Of a stretch of DNA of 47,074 nucleotides, positions 45,371-47,074 are shown in pieces. Origin of the DNA: a bacterium (GTDB taxonomy: Bacteria > Verrucomicrobiota > Kiritimatiellia > CAIKKV01 > CAIYGI01); contig JANYBP010000121.1 of NCBI GenBank assembly GCA_025360745.1, positions 1 through 47,074 on the forward strand, in the 5' to 3' direction. The translations under genes and the position numbers were made by a program. Each line of letters opens with the position of its first letter. Positions within the stretch are counted from its first letter, which is position 1. The notes beneath the pieces are model-generated. The model saw nothing but the letters and a program-made list of their open reading frames with translations. It ran no database searches and was not told the origin of the DNA.

Positions 45371-46288
45371 ATGTTTGAAGCGTGGCAGCGGGAATGCGAG
45401 CAGGGGCGGATTTCCTTCCGTGCGGGACCGGGCGGGTTGCCGGTGGCTTTGCTCGAATACGAGGGCGCCCAGGCGGAATTGTGCATTCACGGGGCGCATG
45501 CCCTGCATTACCGGCCGGCGGGGGGCGAGGATCTGCTGTGGCTCAGCGGCGCCAGTTGGTATGAGGATGGCAAGCCGATCCGCGGCGGGATTCCAGTTTG
45601 CTGGCCCTGGTTCGGCCCCCACCCCACCGAGGCCGCCGCGCCCGGGCACGGTTTCGCGCGCCTGCGTTTGTGGGAGCTGGCGGAGAGCAAGGCGGCGCCG
45701 GACGAGACGTCCATCACGCTGCGCCTGCGGGACGACGCGCAGACGCGCCTGGCCTGGCCCTACGCCTTCGAGCTGACGCTGCGCATGACGCTTTCCGATC
45801 ACCTGCGCCTGGACCTGACCACGCACAACCGCGGCATCGAGCCGTTCCGCATCACCCAGGCCCTGCACAATTATCTGGCCGTGCGCGACGTGACGGCCAT
45901 AAGCATTCTGGGGCTGGAAGAGGCGCCTTACCTGGACAAGACCAACCACTACACCATCAACCAGGAGCGCGCGCCGATTACGATCACCGACGAAACCAAC
46001 CGCATTTACACCAACACCACCGCGGAATGCGTGCTGGACGATCCGCTCTGGCCGCGCCGTTTGAGGATCGGCAAGGTCGGCAGCCGCACCACGGTGGTCT
46101 GGAATCCCTGGATCGAAAACTCCCGCCGCATGCCGGACTTCGGGGACGACGAGTATCGCGGCATGGTCTGCATCGAAACCGCCAATGCCGGCCCGGAAGT
46201 CATCACCGTGCCGCCCGGCGCCACGCACACGCTGACGACGATGCTGGCCGAGGAGAGGGAGGAAGAGGGTGAGTCGGTGAGTCGGTGA
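45371..46288 (+). CDS. D-hexose-6-phosphate mutarotase (aldose-1-epimerase family)
   Basis: The 305-aa protein matches the YeaD-like branch of the galactose-mutarotase fold, which interconverts the alpha and beta anomers of hexose 6-phosphates. Visible are IRGGIPVCWPWFGPH (70-84), H93 in GHGFAR, H166 in ALHNYL, and the catalytic-type E269 in CIETANAGP. The last residues (EEEGESVSR) and the TGA are encoded by the start of a GTGAGTCGG repeat tract, so the natural C-terminus has probably been replaced or extended by the repeat. No strong ribosome-binding site precedes ATG 45371. Confidence 0.92.
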   Translation: MFEAWQRECEQGRISFRAGPGGLPVALLEYEGAQAELCIHGAHALHYRPAGGEDLLWLSGASWYEDGKPIRGGIPVCWPWFGPHPTEAAAPGHGFARLRLWELAESKAAPDETSITLRLRDDAQTRLAWPYAFELTLRMTLSDHLRLDLTTHNRGIEPFRITQALHNYLAVRDVTAISILGLEEAPYLDKTNHYTINQERAPITITDETNRIYTNTTAECVLDDPLWPRRLRIGKVGSRTTVVWNPWIENSRRMPDFGDDEYRGMVCIETANAGPEVITVPPGATHTLTTMLAEEREEEGESVSR

Positions 46289-46573
46289 ATCGGTAAGTCG
46301 GTGAGTCGGTGAATCGGTAAGTCGGTGAGTCAGTGAGTCAGCTCCCTCTTCGTAGCCGCCGCGGTGACGCGGTGGCGTGAATGGCGTGTGAATGGCATTG
46401 GGACGGGGTAGGACAGAGGAAGGTGGAGGGTGGACGTTGCATGCGAACGTTCAACGTGGAACGAGGTGCCAACGAATTAGCACGAATCAACGCGAATGAA
46501 GAGGTTTGCGCACCAGGCGCGGAGAATAGTTCACCGACAACCGATTCACTGCCTCACCGACTCACCGACTCAC
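46269..46573. repeat. Inverted GTGAGTCGG tracts between mutarotase gene and tRNA
   Basis: The left tract (46269-46344) repeats GTGAGTCGGTGAATCGGTAA words and begins inside the mutarotase gene. The right tract (46531-46574) is complementary. A perfect 20-base inverted pair is 46269-46288 with 46554-46573. The interior has GGTGGAGGGTGGA, GAACGTTCAACGT and GAATCAACGCGAATG words, and no gene. Confidence 0.88.
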
Positions 46574-46583
46574 AACCTTCCTT

Positions 46584-46660
46584 GCGCCTGTAGCTCAACT
46601 GGACAGAGCTTCTGACTTCGGATCAGAAGGTTGCAGGTTCGAGTCCTGCCGGACGCACCA
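46584..46660 (+). tRNA. tRNA-Arg(TCG)
   Basis: The 77 nt fold as a tRNA: D arm AGCTC...GAGCT, anticodon loop CTTCGGA with anticodon TCG on stem TCTGA/TCAGA, T arm GCAGG-TTCGAGT-CCTGC and encoded CCA. The acceptor stem GCGCCTG/CGGACGC has one C-A mismatch at the fourth pair. It sits beside an excisionase-like gene, so its 3' end is a likely integration site. Confidence 0.94.
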
Positions 46661-46730
46661 CTTTCAAATGCCGCAGAATCAAGCGTTTCTGCGCTTGGTC
46701 TGCGCCACTCACAAAAGTCAGGAAAACGTG

Positions 46731-46752
46731 CTTGGCCAATTCTTGGCCAATT
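46731..46752 (+). repeat. Tandem CTTGGCCAATT repeats near the tRNA
   Basis: Two exact 11-bp copies (46731-46741 and 46742-46752) lie about 70 bases after the tRNA. TTGGCCAA is itself palindromic. Such repeats near an attachment site could be integrase or excisionase arm sites (inference). Confidence 0.6.
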
Positions 46753-46832
46753 TTTAGGCCATGCCTCCGTATCTGCGGCATAAAGTGTCTCTTGGGGAAT
46801 TGAAGGGGGATCGCAAAACTGCCGTCCCGCAG

Positions 46833-47033
46833 TCACGATGAGCGCGGCGGGTTTCCCCCGTTCAAGTAGCGATGAATCTCGGCTCGCGGAATTAGCACAC
46901 GCCGAAGTCCGGGAAGTTTCCGAAGCACTTTTCGGCGAACGAGTCGGCGAATCGTTTCTTCGCAAACCCCCAACTCGGTGGCGCTGTTTTTCACATCGAG
47001 AGTTTGGCATTCGGTTGTTGGTGTTGCATTCAT
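46833..47033 (-). CDS. Excisionase/AlpA-like helix-turn-helix protein
   Basis: The 66-aa protein is a MerR-like winged helix of the excisionase family: SATELGVCEETIRRLVRRKV, then a wing LRRVLIPRAEIHRYLNG. Such proteins bend DNA at attachment sites and favour excision of integrated elements. It points toward tRNA-Arg(TCG), and the matching integrase would be expected further right, outside the window. The ribosome-binding site is weak (TTGAG). A general DNA-binding regulator is possible. Confidence 0.75.
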   Translation of the reverse strand: MNATPTTECQTLDVKNSATELGVCEETIRRLVRRKVLRKLPGLRRVLIPRAEIHRYLNGGNPPRSS

Positions 47034-47074
47034 CTCAAGACAACACGCTACGACTGATTGCGACTGCTTTGGTG

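Noticed and set aside
46570-47010. 146-codon minus-strand ORF covering the tRNA
   Set aside because: It runs through the tRNA-Arg gene and overlaps the excisionase-like gene in another frame, with no recognisable domain.

Overview
The window is G+C-rich bacterial DNA. The backbone carries a split glycine dehydrogenase, a lone CheY, a corrinoid-activation-type ASKHA ferredoxin protein, and two very Thr/Asn-rich secreted proteins with jelly-roll-like, InlB-like and lamin-tail modules. Together these suggest a member of the PVC superphylum (Kiritimatiellota, Verrucomicrobiota or Lentisphaerota). This is inference: no rRNA or ribosomal protein gene is present to test it.

Positions 1-17080 look like the right part of an integrated defence island. 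A perfect 110-bp palindrome sits at the window edge. Next is a tightly coupled operon hsdM - DUF1016 nuclease - 49-aa ORF - hsdS - GmrSD-like DUF262/DUF1524/DUF5655 protein - hsdR, with 4-nt start/stop overlaps between the first five genes. Downstream lies a frameshifted gene fusing a membrane anchor, a PD-(D/E)XK-like domain and a RuvB-like AAA+ ATPase. Then come a SLOG-like protein, a nucleotidyltransferase/HEPN pair and a tyrosine integrase. The island ends at 17031-17080 in the orphan 3' part of a tRNA-Arg(CCT), which I read as the attachment site. The left end is outside the window.

From 17132 rightward is ordinary chromosome. It holds tRNA-Leu(CAA), a gcvT-gcvH-gcvPA-gcvPB operon, carboxynorspermidine dehydrogenase, a rhomboid protease, an EcfT/EcfA pair, a glycine-zipper lipoprotein, a 639-aa secreted repeat protein, a CheY-like protein, an ASKHA [2Fe-2S] protein, a broken four-helix-bundle gene, dGTPase, a 2661-aa secreted protein, an esterase, isocitrate dehydrogenase, RNase III, an outer-membrane-like protein and a hexose-6-phosphate mutarotase. 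At the right edge tRNA-Arg(TCG) is followed by a small excisionase-like gene, probably the start of a second integrated element.

The most unusual backbone signal is in the gaps between genes. Six intergenic regions are bracketed by low-complexity repeat tracts whose two sides are inverted complements (perfect arms of 10-20 bp), each built from a different short word. A 76-bp dispersed repeat also occurs twice. The best candidate for an undescribed system is the membrane-anchored nuclease/RuvB-like protein beside the composite restriction operon.
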